A stretch of DNA of 64,000 nt, from the NCBI GenBank assembly GCA_902622875.1, contig CACNRW010000007.1, forward strand, positions 17,219 through 81,218, read 5' to 3'. Below the pieces are notes generated by a model, which was given only the letters and a program-made list of their open reading frames with translations, had not been told where the DNA came from and ran no database searches. The translations under genes were made by a program, and so were the position numbers. The stretch is from an uncultured SAR116 cluster alpha proteobacterium (GTDB lineage: Bacteria > Pseudomonadota > Alphaproteobacteria > Puniceispirillales > Marisalimonadaceae). Within the stretch, counting starts at the first letter, position 1. Each line of letters opens with the position of its first letter. Positions 48,471 to 57,384 of the stretch are shown piece after piece.

Positions 48471-49370
48471 ATGAAAAAGTTTATCGCATATAAAACAGAT
48501 ATAGAACATACTGATTATATTGTTGAAACACTCTCAAATTCTATTAATAAACACATTAAAGATTGCGAATCTTCAATACTAAATATTAATGACTTTTTAA
48601 AAAATGGCATACCAAAATATACAAATGGTATAATTACATTTGGCATTTTAAGAGGGACAGGGCATTTATTAAAACAAGCTGCAATTATGAATATTGATAG
48701 ATATTTTATTGATCATGCTTACTTTGATCCGGGATATCACGGGGATTGGTGGGTTAGAATTTCCAAAAATAAACATACTATGAATTATTTTAGAGAAGTA
48801 TCCAATTACAGATGGGAAAATTTTTTTTCATCAAAACATCTTGTAATGCCATGGAAAAATTACCAACAACGAGGTGAAAATATCCTCATTATTCCACCTA
48901 CAAATGCTCTGTGTTGGTATTTTGATGAGCATGAATGGCTAAATTATGTTTTAAATTATCTCAAAAAAAATTTGTCAAAAAACAAATTTAATAAAGTAAA
49001 AATAAGACTCAAACCTAAAGAACCAATAGTTGATAAAAATGGAAAATATTTAGGTCTGAAGGTGAATGAAAATGTTAAAAACTGCTCTCTAGAAGAAGAT
49101 CTGAATAATGCCTCAATTGTAATTGCTTACAATAGTCAAGTCGCTCTTGATGCTACTTTAAGAGGTTTACCAGTAATAGTTAATCAACATAATTGTTGTA
49201 ATACATTGAGCTTTAAGCTATCGGATATAAAAGGTGAAATAGATAATCCTATTTTTGACCGAGAACCTGATAGAAAAAAATTATTTAAATGGCTTGCTTA
49301 TTGTCAATTTAAGTTGAGTGAAATTAAAAGTGGATTTGCTTGGAAAACAATTAACAATTTTCAAATTTAA
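48471..49370 (+). CDS. GT-B-like putative glycan biosynthesis protein
   Basis: This 299-residue protein has an N-terminal half with no motif I can name. The C-terminal half (about 150-299) resembles GT-B/capsule-synthesis proteins: ILIIPPTNALCWYF, KVKIRLKPKEP and NNASIVIAYNSQVALDATLRGLPVIV. In the last motif an Asn/Ser loop followed by a Gly-Leu-Pro donor-binding segment recalls KpsC/KpsS and polysialyltransferase-like enzymes. It is 18 bases before a GT-A-like gene, so they probably work on the same glycan. Enzymatic activity is inferred. Confidence 0.6.
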   Translation: MKKFIAYKTDIEHTDYIVETLSNSINKHIKDCESSILNINDFLKNGIPKYTNGIITFGILRGTGHLLKQAAIMNIDRYFIDHAYFDPGYHGDWWVRISKNKHTMNYFREVSNYRWENFFSSKHLVMPWKNYQQRGENILIIPPTNALCWYFDEHEWLNYVLNYLKKNLSKNKFNKVKIRLKPKEPIVDKNGKYLGLKVNENVKNCSLEEDLNNASIVIAYNSQVALDATLRGLPVIVNQHNCCNTLSFKLSDIKGEIDNPIFDREPDRKKLFKWLAYCQFKLSEIKSGFAWKTINNFQI

Positions 49371-49388
49371 AAAAATCATAATTAAAAA

Positions 49389-50183
49389 ATGAAATATAGC
49401 GCTATAACAACTTTTAACTTAAGTAAACATACCTTTGGTATTGAAATGATAAACAGTTTCTTTGCTAATTGGCCAAATGAAGTTACTTTAACAGCTTTTA
49501 TTGAAAATTCTTCTGAAATAGATGACAGTGCTGTGAAAAGTAAAATTATTGTTAAAGACTTTAATCAAAATGTGCCAAAGTACAGAGACTTTGTAGAAAA
49601 GTTTAAAAACAAAGAAAAATACACAGACGATTTTCGTTTTAATGTTTTTAGGTTTGCACATAAAGTTTATGCGATAGCATCAGCAGTTCAAGAAGTTAAA
49701 ACTAAATATCTTATTTGGTTAGATGCTGACATTAAAACATACAAAAAAATCCCTTCTGAATTTCTGGACAAACTTGTAAACGATAATACTTACATGTCAT
49801 ATCTGGGAAGAGAAAATATATCTCTTAAACACCTAAATTACTCTGAATGTGGTTTTTTGATATTTAACACTGAGCATCCCATCCATGAAATATTTTGGAA
49901 AAATATGATGAAAATGTATGACGATGGCGATTTGTTTAATGAAAAAGAGTGGCACGACAGCTATATTTTTGATGTTGTTAGAAAAAATTTAGAAAAAGAA
50001 AAAAATATTAAAAATTTTGACATTACAAGTTTAGGATTAGTTGAATTAAACAACGATAATCATGTCTTCGTTTCTAGTGTTTTAGGAAAATACATGGACC
50101 ACAAAAAGGGCAATAGAAAAAAAACTAAGTGGTCTCACGAGCTTTTGTATAGAATAAAAAAAGAAAAAAAGTATGATTCATAA
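49389..50183 (+). CDS. GT-A-like putative glycosyltransferase
   Basis: A 264-residue protein with a GT-A-type core. The donor/metal motif is YLIWLDADIKTYKKIP near residue 112-127 (Asp-x-Asp), and the later YSECGFLIFNTEHP and EWHDSYIFDVV segments resemble acceptor and base regions of nucleotide-sugar transferases. It pairs with the GT-B-like gene upstream (18-base spacer). Its last six bases overlap the convergent small membrane gene. Donor and acceptor unknown. Confidence 0.65.
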   Translation: MKYSAITTFNLSKHTFGIEMINSFFANWPNEVTLTAFIENSSEIDDSAVKSKIIVKDFNQNVPKYRDFVEKFKNKEKYTDDFRFNVFRFAHKVYAIASAVQEVKTKYLIWLDADIKTYKKIPSEFLDKLVNDNTYMSYLGRENISLKHLNYSECGFLIFNTEHPIHEIFWKNMMKMYDDGDLFNEKEWHDSYIFDVVRKNLEKEKNIKNFDITSLGLVELNNDNHVFVSSVLGKYMDHKKGNRKKTKWSHELLYRIKKEKKYDS

Positions 50184-50399
50184 ATTTTTAATTAATGGTA
50201 ACATTTGAATTGCTCCAAAAATCATCATGATAACTCCAAACATAATTTTTGTAGTAGGTTTAAACAATGGAACTTTTGTAAAATCATCATCTTTTTTTTT
50301 ATCTTGTCTTGCACCATAAATTGTAAGAAAAAGTCCAACTAAAAATATAGCTAGACCATACTCCCAAGACATAACAACATTAATATTAAGACTCTTCAA
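50178..50399 (-). CDS. Small two-helix membrane protein
   Basis: Up to 73 residues with two hydrophobic helices (about 13-29 and 52-70) around a Lys/Asp-rich loop (ARQDKKKDDDFTK). The start is uncertain: TTG 50399 has AGGA about ten bases upstream inside the previous gene's end, while ATG 50372 lacks one. It closes the minus-strand dapC-ftsK-lolA-TPR-GT series, 7 bases after the GT gene. Family not recognised. Confidence 0.55.
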   Translation of the reverse strand: MKSLNINVVMSWEYGLAIFLVGLFLTIYGARQDKKKDDDFTKVPLFKPTTKIMFGVIMMIFGAIQMLPLIKNL

Positions 50400-50406
50400 A
50401 GAAATA

Positions 50407-51102
50407 TTATCCTAGATTTTCTTTTTTATAATGCCCATCAAGTAAATTAGAAAAAGATTTATTCCAATATGAGGAAAAAGCCTTATTCCTATATTCTTTA
50501 AAGCAAGGAGTTCCAATTGTATAATGAATTAAGTTAACTTCCTTTTTCTCTTCATATTCCATAGCCAACCAATTCCACTTTTTATCAATATTACCAATTT
50601 CATCATCATTCAACCAACGAAATCTGTGCAAAAAAGATCCTGTCTGATTTTGAATGAAATTAGGGGACAAAATTTTGTGTTTTTCATGACCACAATTCCA
50701 AATAACAACACTTGACCAGTTCTTTCGAGGATAATTTTCATTTTTGTTTCCCCAATATTTTTTAGTTACTTTTGTTTGATAATTATGTTGAACAACTTGA
50801 ACAGCATATTTTTTGTCTCTCAAATCCCAAAGTTTTTTAATATCCTCTAAACAAATCATATCTCCATCAGCATAAATAGCCCACCCCTTAAAATTCATTA
50901 ATTGCGGAACTAAAAATCTTGAGTATATAAATTCATTACTTCCATCTGTATGTGTCTCGTTATATACTTTTAAAGATTTCATATTTAGCGGGATAAATCT
51001 ACACGGAACTGAAGCATTTTCTATTACACTTTGTACAAAAGTATGGTAGGCAACAGCTTCTCTTTGATCAAAGCCTACTGCAAGGTCTATAATTTCATCC
51101 AT
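50407..51102 (-). CDS. GT8-like glycosyltransferase
   Basis: A 231-residue GT-A protein. The family features are IDLAVGFDQREAVAYHTFVQ at the N-terminus and WAIYADGDMICLEDI near residue 73-87 with the Asp-x-Asp metal motif. VVIWNCGHEKHK and HYTIGTPCFKEY near the C-terminus match glycogenin/LgtC-like architecture. Its start overlaps the TPR-protein gene by 8 bases, so it is translationally coupled to it. It may add a sugar in the same glycan pathway. Confidence 0.75.
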   Translation of the reverse strand: MDEIIDLAVGFDQREAVAYHTFVQSVIENASVPCRFIPLNMKSLKVYNETHTDGSNEFIYSRFLVPQLMNFKGWAIYADGDMICLEDIKKLWDLRDKKYAVQVVQHNYQTKVTKKYWGNKNENYPRKNWSSVVIWNCGHEKHKILSPNFIQNQTGSFLHRFRWLNDDEIGNIDKKWNWLAMEYEEKKEVNLIHYTIGTPCFKEYRNKAFSSYWNKSFSNLLDGHYKKENLG

Positions 51103-53044
51103 TAATTTTTTCCTCTATTATTTTTTTTAGTTTTTTTATTGGGTCATCCCATAAATCTATTGTATTTTGTTGAATAATGTGAATGGATTTATACCAAATT
51201 GACCTGTTTTTTAGAGAACTCCAATACCATAATTTGCCTTTACCTTTCGGTAACAACAAGAATGTTTCCTTTCCTATTGACCCAGAAATATGTGCATTAG
51301 TGTTGCTAACTGTAATAATAAAATCACACATATCTATCAGAGAAGTAACACCATTTAAATCATTAAAATTATCTATTTCCTCTATCTTATTTATCTTTAT
51401 TCCATATTTGTTATAAAATTTGTCTCTTTCGTCTGCTGTGTCATTATATTGTAAATCCAAAAAATATATATTTTTAATTGATAAAATGGGATTTAATATT
51501 TCTAAACTTATACTTTTATTAGTCCCTATGTCGTCATTTTTGCTGATCCATGATAAGCCACAAATATATTTATTGTTAGCTTTAAGATTATTTTTTAACT
51601 GTTTTGTTAAATTAGGATCTGAGCTTAAATAACTATTACTATTTTTAGTTAAGTAAGAATTATCTTTAACAAATAAAGAACCCAAATCTCCTAATGGCAT
51701 TTGAGCATTAATTTTATAATTTTTATTAAAATCATTTTTACTCAAAAATTTTATTTTGGGATAAGCTCTTTTAATTATTTTGTGAAGCCTAATATCTATG
51801 TTTATGTATAAATTTTTAATAAATGGCTCTAAATCCCTTAAAAATCTTAAAAAAAGTATTTGATCACCTAGGCCTTGCTCACTCCATAAAAGTAAATTCT
51901 TTTTTTCCATATTAATTTCAAATTTTGGTATATTTTTTTTTAATTTAGGTGAATGAAATTGGTTAGCTAGCCATCTAAACTCAAAATTTCGCCACCCAGA
52001 CAAAAAATTTGATTGGGCCAATTGACATTGGGCTAAATTATACTTTGCATCATAATTATTTTCGTTATGTTTTAAGGATAATTTATAAGTATTTTCAGCT
52101 TCAATTAAATCACCATTGAAAAAATTTAGAGAGGCTAAATTATTTAAAGCCATTTTGTTATATGGGGTAATCTGGAGGGATTTATTATAATTTATTTTTG
52201 CATTTTCAAAATCTTTAATCTCTAGATAACAATCTCCTAAAAGATTAAATGCATTACTATTATCCTTATTTAAACTTATAGAATTTAAAAGAAACGATTT
52301 AGCTATATCAAATTGTTTTTTTTTGTAGTAGGCCAGGCCCAAAATTGACTGTAAAACGTCATCATTCTCATAATTTTTTCCTACTTTTTCAATAAATTCA
52401 ATTACTTCATTTTCTTTTTTTAGTTTTATAAGATTGTCACAATAACTTGAAATTATGTCTCTATTAATATTTTTATCTTTAATTAGATCAGAATATATTA
52501 AGTCTGATTTTTTAAAATTTTTTAGACTAGTATTTAATTTTGCTAATTTATGATCTATTAAGCCATCTTTTGGAGATAAAATTTTAGAAAAGTATAATAT
52601 GGATAATGCTTCTTCCAACTGATCATTTTTTCGGAAGGTTTCAGATAAATTTAAATAAAACACATTTTCAAAAGGAGCCATTTGAATAGCTAACTTTTGA
52701 AAATTAATTGCCTTTTTTATTTCGTTGTTTAATCCATAAAAATTTCCTAATAACGATATTGTTAAAATATCATTTCTTTTTCTGTTTAAAACATTTGTTA
52801 GCGTGTTTATTACTTTAGTAATATGATCTGGATTTTCTGATTTAAAAAATTCCTCAATTTCAATTTTTGAATAAGTTTGATAAATTGTTTTTTTGTGTTT
52901 TTTTTCTTTTTTCTTAATTTCGTCGTATAGCCTTATATTTTTAGGGAACATTAAGAAAATATTCTTATAAACTTCTAATCCTCCCAAGTAGTTTTTTTCA
53001 CTAAACAGTTTGTTAGCCTTATTGAATAGTTCCTCTGCTGTCAT
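51095..53044 (-). CDS. TPR-repeat glycosyltransferase-like protein
   Basis: This 649-residue protein starts with about ten tetratricopeptide repeats (residues 1-350; one clear unit is NNSNAFNLLGDCYLEIKDFE) and ends with a domain of about 290 residues resembling the GT-B half of O-GlcNAc-transferase-like bacterial proteins: GWRNFEFRW, LLLWSEQGLGDQILFLRFL and [23 protein letters not shown] precedes the ATG. The gene lies 12 bases after lolA and 8 bases overlap the GT8-like gene. Such proteins may modify surface proteins or glycans. Activity is inferred from family. Confidence 0.75.
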   Translation of the reverse strand: MTAEELFNKANKLFSEKNYLGGLEVYKNIFLMFPKNIRLYDEIKKKEKKHKKTIYQTYSKIEIEEFFKSENPDHITKVINTLTNVLNRKRNDILTISLLGNFYGLNNEIKKAINFQKLAIQMAPFENVFYLNLSETFRKNDQLEEALSILYFSKILSPKDGLIDHKLAKLNTSLKNFKKSDLIYSDLIKDKNINRDIISSYCDNLIKLKKENEVIEFIEKVGKNYENDDVLQSILGLAYYKKKQFDIAKSFLLNSISLNKDNSNAFNLLGDCYLEIKDFENAKINYNKSLQITPYNKMALNNLASLNFFNGDLIEAENTYKLSLKHNENNYDAKYNLAQCQLAQSNFLSGWRNFEFRWLANQFHSPKLKKNIPKFEINMEKKNLLLWSEQGLGDQILFLRFLRDLEPFIKNLYINIDIRLHKIIKRAYPKIKFLSKNDFNKNYKINAQMPLGDLGSLFVKDNSYLTKNSNSYLSSDPNLTKQLKNNLKANNKYICGLSWISKNDDIGTNKSISLEILNPILSIKNIYFLDLQYNDTADERDKFYNKYGIKINKIEEIDNFNDLNGVTSLIDMCDFIITVSNTNAHISGSIGKETFLLLPKGKGKLWYWSSLKNRSIWYKSIHIIQQNTIDLWDDPIKKLKKIIEEKING

Positions 53045-53056
53045 TTTATACTTCTC

Positions 53057-53692
53057 TTAGTTGGAATTATTCTGTTCAGGAAAATTATCTGGAAAAAACA
53101 ATAAATGTGATAATTTATTATTATATTTTGCTTTTTGAATTAATACAGTAGTAATTTCTCCAAAAGTATCTTTTATGATCCATTTTTTTAGACTAAATGG
53201 TTTTTCAGAAAATTCCAAAATTAACCCTTCTGTTTTATTATTTTCAGGACTTGTAATTTTTAATGAAATAACTCCAGATATATTTTTAATATTAGTTCTC
53301 AAAGAATTATTATCGAAGTTCAACTTTTTTTTAATTAAAATAGAAAATGGGGAACTTTCAAGAGGTATATTATTTGTTGTTTTTAAATTCCGATTTTGTA
53401 TTGTTAACCAAAATCCTTTGCACGTTATTAAAGTATTATTTGGTTTTTCATAATCAATTCTTAATTTTCCTGGTAAATCAAGATAAATTTTTCCATTGCT
53501 TACATTACCAGAGGGGCCCACTTGTATAAAATCTGCTTCCATACTTTTTAATAATTTAAAAAAATTGCTTATTTTTAACTGTGTTTCATTGACTTGGCTA
53601 TAAGCAGTTGGTATTTGATAGTTTAGTAAGACTGAAAATACTATTAAAAAGTAAACCCAAATAGTACTTTGATGAATTTTCGATTTCTTCAA
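53057..53692 (-). CDS. lolA: LolA-like outer-membrane lipoprotein carrier
   Basis: A 211-residue periplasmic protein with a signal peptide (hydrophobic core about 12-28, YFLIVFSVLLNYQI) and a half-open beta-barrel domain: FKLLKSMEADFIQVG, GKIYLDLPGKLRIDYEKP and the later strand VISLKITSP. It would carry lipoproteins from LolCDE to the outer membrane. The TTG start directly abuts the ftsK stop; GAGGA inside the ftsK end is seven bases upstream. ftsK-lolA adjacency is common in alphaproteobacteria. Confidence 0.85.
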   Translation of the reverse strand: MKKSKIHQSTIWVYFLIVFSVLLNYQIPTAYSQVNETQLKISNFFKLLKSMEADFIQVGPSGNVSNGKIYLDLPGKLRIDYEKPNNTLITCKGFWLTIQNRNLKTTNNIPLESSPFSILIKKKLNFDNNSLRTNIKNISGVISLKITSPENNKTEGLILEFSEKPFSLKKWIIKDTFGEITTVLIQKAKYNNKLSHLLFFPDNFPEQNNSN

Positions 53693-56083
53693 CTAATTAT
53701 CCTCAATCAAAACTTCTCTTTTGCCCGCTCTGCCAGGTTTAGAAACAATATTATTTTCTTCCATTTTTTCAATTATAGTAGCTGCTCTGTTATAACCTAT
53801 TTTAAAGTGTCTTTGAATAAAAGAGGTACTTGCCCTTCTCTCTCTTGAGATTAGAGCTACAGCCTGATCATACAACTCATCTTTTTGATTATTAACTTTA
53901 GATGTAAAATTATAAAAATTATCATCATTTAAATTTTCTGGCTCTTCAGTAATAGTTTCATCATAATCTGGAATAGACTGATCAGAAAGAAATTTAGTTA
54001 CCTTTTCAACTTCACTGTCTTCAACAAATGGACCATGGACTCTTGTAACTTTGCCCCCTCCAGCCATGTACAACATATCACCTCGACCAAGAAGTTGTTC
54101 GGCCCCTTGCTCACCTAAAATTGTCCTACTATCGATCTTACTTGTAACTTGAAAAGATATTCTAGTTGGAAAATTAGCTTTAATAGTACCTGTAATCACA
54201 TCTACTGATGGTCTTTGAGTAGCCATTACAACATGTATACCTGCTGCTCTTGCCATTTGAGCTAATCTTTGAACAGCTGCCTCAATTTCTTTTCCTGCGA
54301 CTAACATTAAATCTGCCACTTCATCTATAATAACTACTATAAAAGGTAAAGGTGTAAGACTTATTTGTTGATCTTCATATAAAGGTTGACCGGTGTCGGG
54401 GTCAAATCCAACTTGTATATTTTTTGAAAGAATTTCTCCCTTTTTTCTAGCTTCAATCAACCTTTCATTATAACTATCAATATTTCTTACCCCTAGTTTG
54501 CTCATGGACATGTATCTTGTTTCCATTTCTCGAACAGCCCATTTTAAAGCAACGATTGCTTTTTTAGGCTCAGTTACAACGGGCGTAAGTAGATGAGGAA
54601 TGCCGTCGTAAACTGATAACTCTAACATTTTTGGATCAATCATAATTAATTTACAAGTTTCTGGGGTATGCTTGTATAACAGTGACAAAATCATAGCGTT
54701 TATGCCAACTGATTTACCAGAACCAGTAGTTCCTGCTACTAATAAGTGTGGCATTTTAGCTAAGTCTGCAACAATCGGATAACCAGCTATATTTTTACCT
54801 AAACAAACTGGTAGATTGAAATTTGTACTTTGGAACTCTTGATGTTCTAAAATATTTCTTAAAACAACTGTTTCTCTGACTTTATTTGGTAATTCAATTC
54901 CAATTAAGTTTTGGCCAGGTACCATAGCTACTCTGACAGCTTCAACTGACATTGATCTTGCAATATCGTCTGCTAAAGATATAACTCTCTGGCTTCTCAA
55001 ACCAGGCGCTGGTTGTAAATCGTATCTTGTAACTACAGGACCATACCTTACAGAATCAATGTTTCCATTTATTGAATAATCTGACAAAACACCTTCAAGG
55101 ACTTTTGCGTTTAAATCTAAAGTCTCCTTGCTTGGAGGCTTGATGTCCTGGGTTAAATTTTTTAATAGTTGTACCGATGGTAATATGAAACCACTTTCTG
55201 AACTTAAAGGTAAAGTATCTTGAAAAAAATTTTTTCTTTTAAATTTACCATTTTGACCTTCTTTCTTTTCATTATTTCTTATCAGAATAGGTTTTTTCCT
55301 TATTTGTGGTTTTTTTCTCGGGATAAAGTTTTTGTTTAAATTTAGTAATTTATTTTTTATATAATGAAAGAACCCTTGTTCAAATTCACTTTTCATTGGA
55401 AAATTTTCGGTATTTTTTTGTATGACAAAAAACAAATTATAAAACATACTAAAAATCCATAATATAGGCATTAATAAAGGCCTAATTAGAAACTTTATGA
55501 ATTTAATTTCTGCGGTATCTATAGATAATATCCAAATAAATAATATTAAAGATATAATAAAAGAACTAACTCCAATTATTAATTCACTAGTATTTAAATC
55601 AACACCTAAAGCATTAAATATTCCGTTTGAAAAGTATAATAATAACAACTCAGACAAACCACGTTGACTAATTATTGAAAAGTTTAAGTTAAATGAGTTA
55701 ACCAAAAGGGTTTCTACATAAGTTCCACCTAAAGAACTTAAAAAAATCATTAAAAAAATGGCAAATAACTTTATTTTAAAAAAAATTATTACTGAACTAT
55801 TAAATAATTTTAAAGACCATATAAATAAAACTAAAGATAATAATAAACCCGGAAAAATTCCAAACTCTCTAATTATAAGTCCTGATAACCAAGCTCCTAA
55901 TTCGTTGAACAAATTTGTAGGAGATTTTTCAGACATAAAACCCCAACCCTTATCAACAGGATTAAAAGTTACTAATATGGACATAAGCGATATTGAACAA
56001 AATAAAAGTATAGTTGATAGACTTTTTTTTATTATTCCTATATAGATTACCTTTCCTCCTATTTCTTGATCTTTTTTAACCAT
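53693..56083 (-). CDS. ftsK: DNA translocase FtsK
   Basis: A 796-residue septal DNA pump. The N-terminal 220 residues hold about four membrane helices. A short linker follows (230-320), far shorter than in E. coli. The motor has Walker A GTTGSGKS at 451-458, VVIIDEVADLM near residue 590 and RISFQVTSKIDSRTILGEQG. The C-terminal winged-helix gamma domain (about 730-796, STSFIQRHFKIGYNRAATII) should read KOPS sites. The start overlaps the dapC stop in TAATG (56081-56085). Confidence 0.95.
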   Translation of the reverse strand: MVKKDQEIGGKVIYIGIIKKSLSTILLFCSISLMSILVTFNPVDKGWGFMSEKSPTNLFNELGAWLSGLIIREFGIFPGLLLSLVLFIWSLKLFNSSVIIFFKIKLFAIFLMIFLSSLGGTYVETLLVNSFNLNFSIISQRGLSELLLLYFSNGIFNALGVDLNTSELIIGVSSFIISLILFIWILSIDTAEIKFIKFLIRPLLMPILWIFSMFYNLFFVIQKNTENFPMKSEFEQGFFHYIKNKLLNLNKNFIPRKKPQIRKKPILIRNNEKKEGQNGKFKRKNFFQDTLPLSSESGFILPSVQLLKNLTQDIKPPSKETLDLNAKVLEGVLSDYSINGNIDSVRYGPVVTRYDLQPAPGLRSQRVISLADDIARSMSVEAVRVAMVPGQNLIGIELPNKVRETVVLRNILEHQEFQSTNFNLPVCLGKNIAGYPIVADLAKMPHLLVAGTTGSGKSVGINAMILSLLYKHTPETCKLIMIDPKMLELSVYDGIPHLLTPVVTEPKKAIVALKWAVREMETRYMSMSKLGVRNIDSYNERLIEARKKGEILSKNIQVGFDPDTGQPLYEDQQISLTPLPFIVVIIDEVADLMLVAGKEIEAAVQRLAQMARAAGIHVVMATQRPSVDVITGTIKANFPTRISFQVTSKIDSRTILGEQGAEQLLGRGDMLYMAGGGKVTRVHGPFVEDSEVEKVTKFLSDQSIPDYDETITEEPENLNDDNFYNFTSKVNNQKDELYDQAVALISRERRASTSFIQRHFKIGYNRAATIIEKMEENNIVSKPGRAGKREVLIEDN

Positions 56084-57288
56084 TAAGAAATTTCTGATTG
56101 TAAAAATAATCGAAGCCTTTTCATTGTTTCTTCAATTACCTCTTTATCATCAACTACAGAGATTCTTAAAAAACCTTTACCTGGATTTATCCCATCTACA
56201 TTTATTCCCATAAAACTTCCTGGCATCACCCTCAATGAAAATTTATTCCATAAAATTTTTGCAGCTTGCTGATCATCTTTTACTTTTAACCATAAAAAAA
56301 AGCCGGCGTCTGGTAACTTAAAATCTTTGCAAAAAGGCTTTAGGTATTTCTCTACAATGGAAAAATTTTGATCATAATGTAAACACGCTTTTTCATGATG
56401 TTCTTCGTCGTCATATAGAGATGCAGCTACTTTTTGTATCGGAATAGGTACTGGAGATGCGCCATTTGAAACTAATAATTTATAACTCTCTATTATATTT
56501 CTATCACCTGCTATAAAACCTGCTCTCATTCCACTGGCATTACTTCTCTTTGAAAGGGAATTAAAAATTATTAAATTATCTAATCCATTTCCCAAACTTG
56601 CAGCTGCTTCTAACGCGCCGGGTGGTTTGGGTCCATTCATTCTAAATATATCGCAATAACATTCGTCAACAGATAAAATGAAGTTATGTTTCCTAGCTAA
56701 TAAGATTGCCTCTTTTAAATAATCAAGACTTGCTACACTTCCGTGTGGATTAGATGGTGAACAAATATACATTATGACTGATGAATTTAGTGTTTTTTCA
56801 GAAATATTGGATATTTCAGGAATATAGTTGTTCTCTGGTAATGCATTTAACCAATATATATCTGATCCACTTGAAATACTACCGGCTCTCCATGCATGGT
56901 AAAAAGGATTAGTAACAAGAGCTGTGGTTTTACCAACTTTCAAATTTTTTGCTAACAGACCTACTAAATGTAAGGGCTCTCGGGTTCCTGGAACAGGTAA
57001 TATATTCTTGTCTAATTTTAAAAGATTTTTAGCACTGGGATATCTTCGTCCTATGTATCTCATTATACTATCTCCAAGGCCTGGAATTGCAACACTTGGA
57101 GGATATTTACCCCAGTCATTAAAATTATCCTCTAAAATAATTTTTGCAAAATTTGGAATATTTAATGTTGGCTCACCTAGTGACATTTTTAAAATTGGGT
57201 GTTCAGGATTAGGCGGTATATTCTCTAGAAGTGATGTTAACTTTCCGAACATCCAATCTTTTAGTATATTATAATCTGGGTTAACCAT
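56083..57288 (-). CDS. Class I/II aminotransferase, DapC-like
   Basis: This 401-residue PLP enzyme resembles alphaproteobacterial succinyldiaminopimelate aminotransferases. The N-terminus NPDYNILKDWMFGKL, YICSPSNPHGSV near residue 172, VDECYCDIF near 203 and the PLP-Lys in FNSLSKRSNASGMRAGF near 245 are visible. It precedes ftsK with coupled translation, a common order in this class. It may serve diaminopimelate synthesis, but a second aminotransferase of related role starts at the left edge, so the division of labour is uncertain. Confidence 0.82.
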   Translation of the reverse strand: MVNPDYNILKDWMFGKLTSLLENIPPNPEHPILKMSLGEPTLNIPNFAKIILEDNFNDWGKYPPSVAIPGLGDSIMRYIGRRYPSAKNLLKLDKNILPVPGTREPLHLVGLLAKNLKVGKTTALVTNPFYHAWRAGSISSGSDIYWLNALPENNYIPEISNISEKTLNSSVIMYICSPSNPHGSVASLDYLKEAILLARKHNFILSVDECYCDIFRMNGPKPPGALEAAASLGNGLDNLIIFNSLSKRSNASGMRAGFIAGDRNIIESYKLLVSNGASPVPIPIQKVAASLYDDEEHHEKACLHYDQNFSIVEKYLKPFCKDFKLPDAGFFLWLKVKDDQQAAKILWNKFSLRVMPGSFMGINVDGINPGKGFLRISVVDDKEVIEETMKRLRLFLQSEIS

Positions 57289-57384
57289 TTTAGACTTTCA
57301 ACATATTTACAATATTTATTTATTTTTTATATTATAATATTAAATATTAAAACTAAAACATGATAATTAAGTAAGACAAATAAT

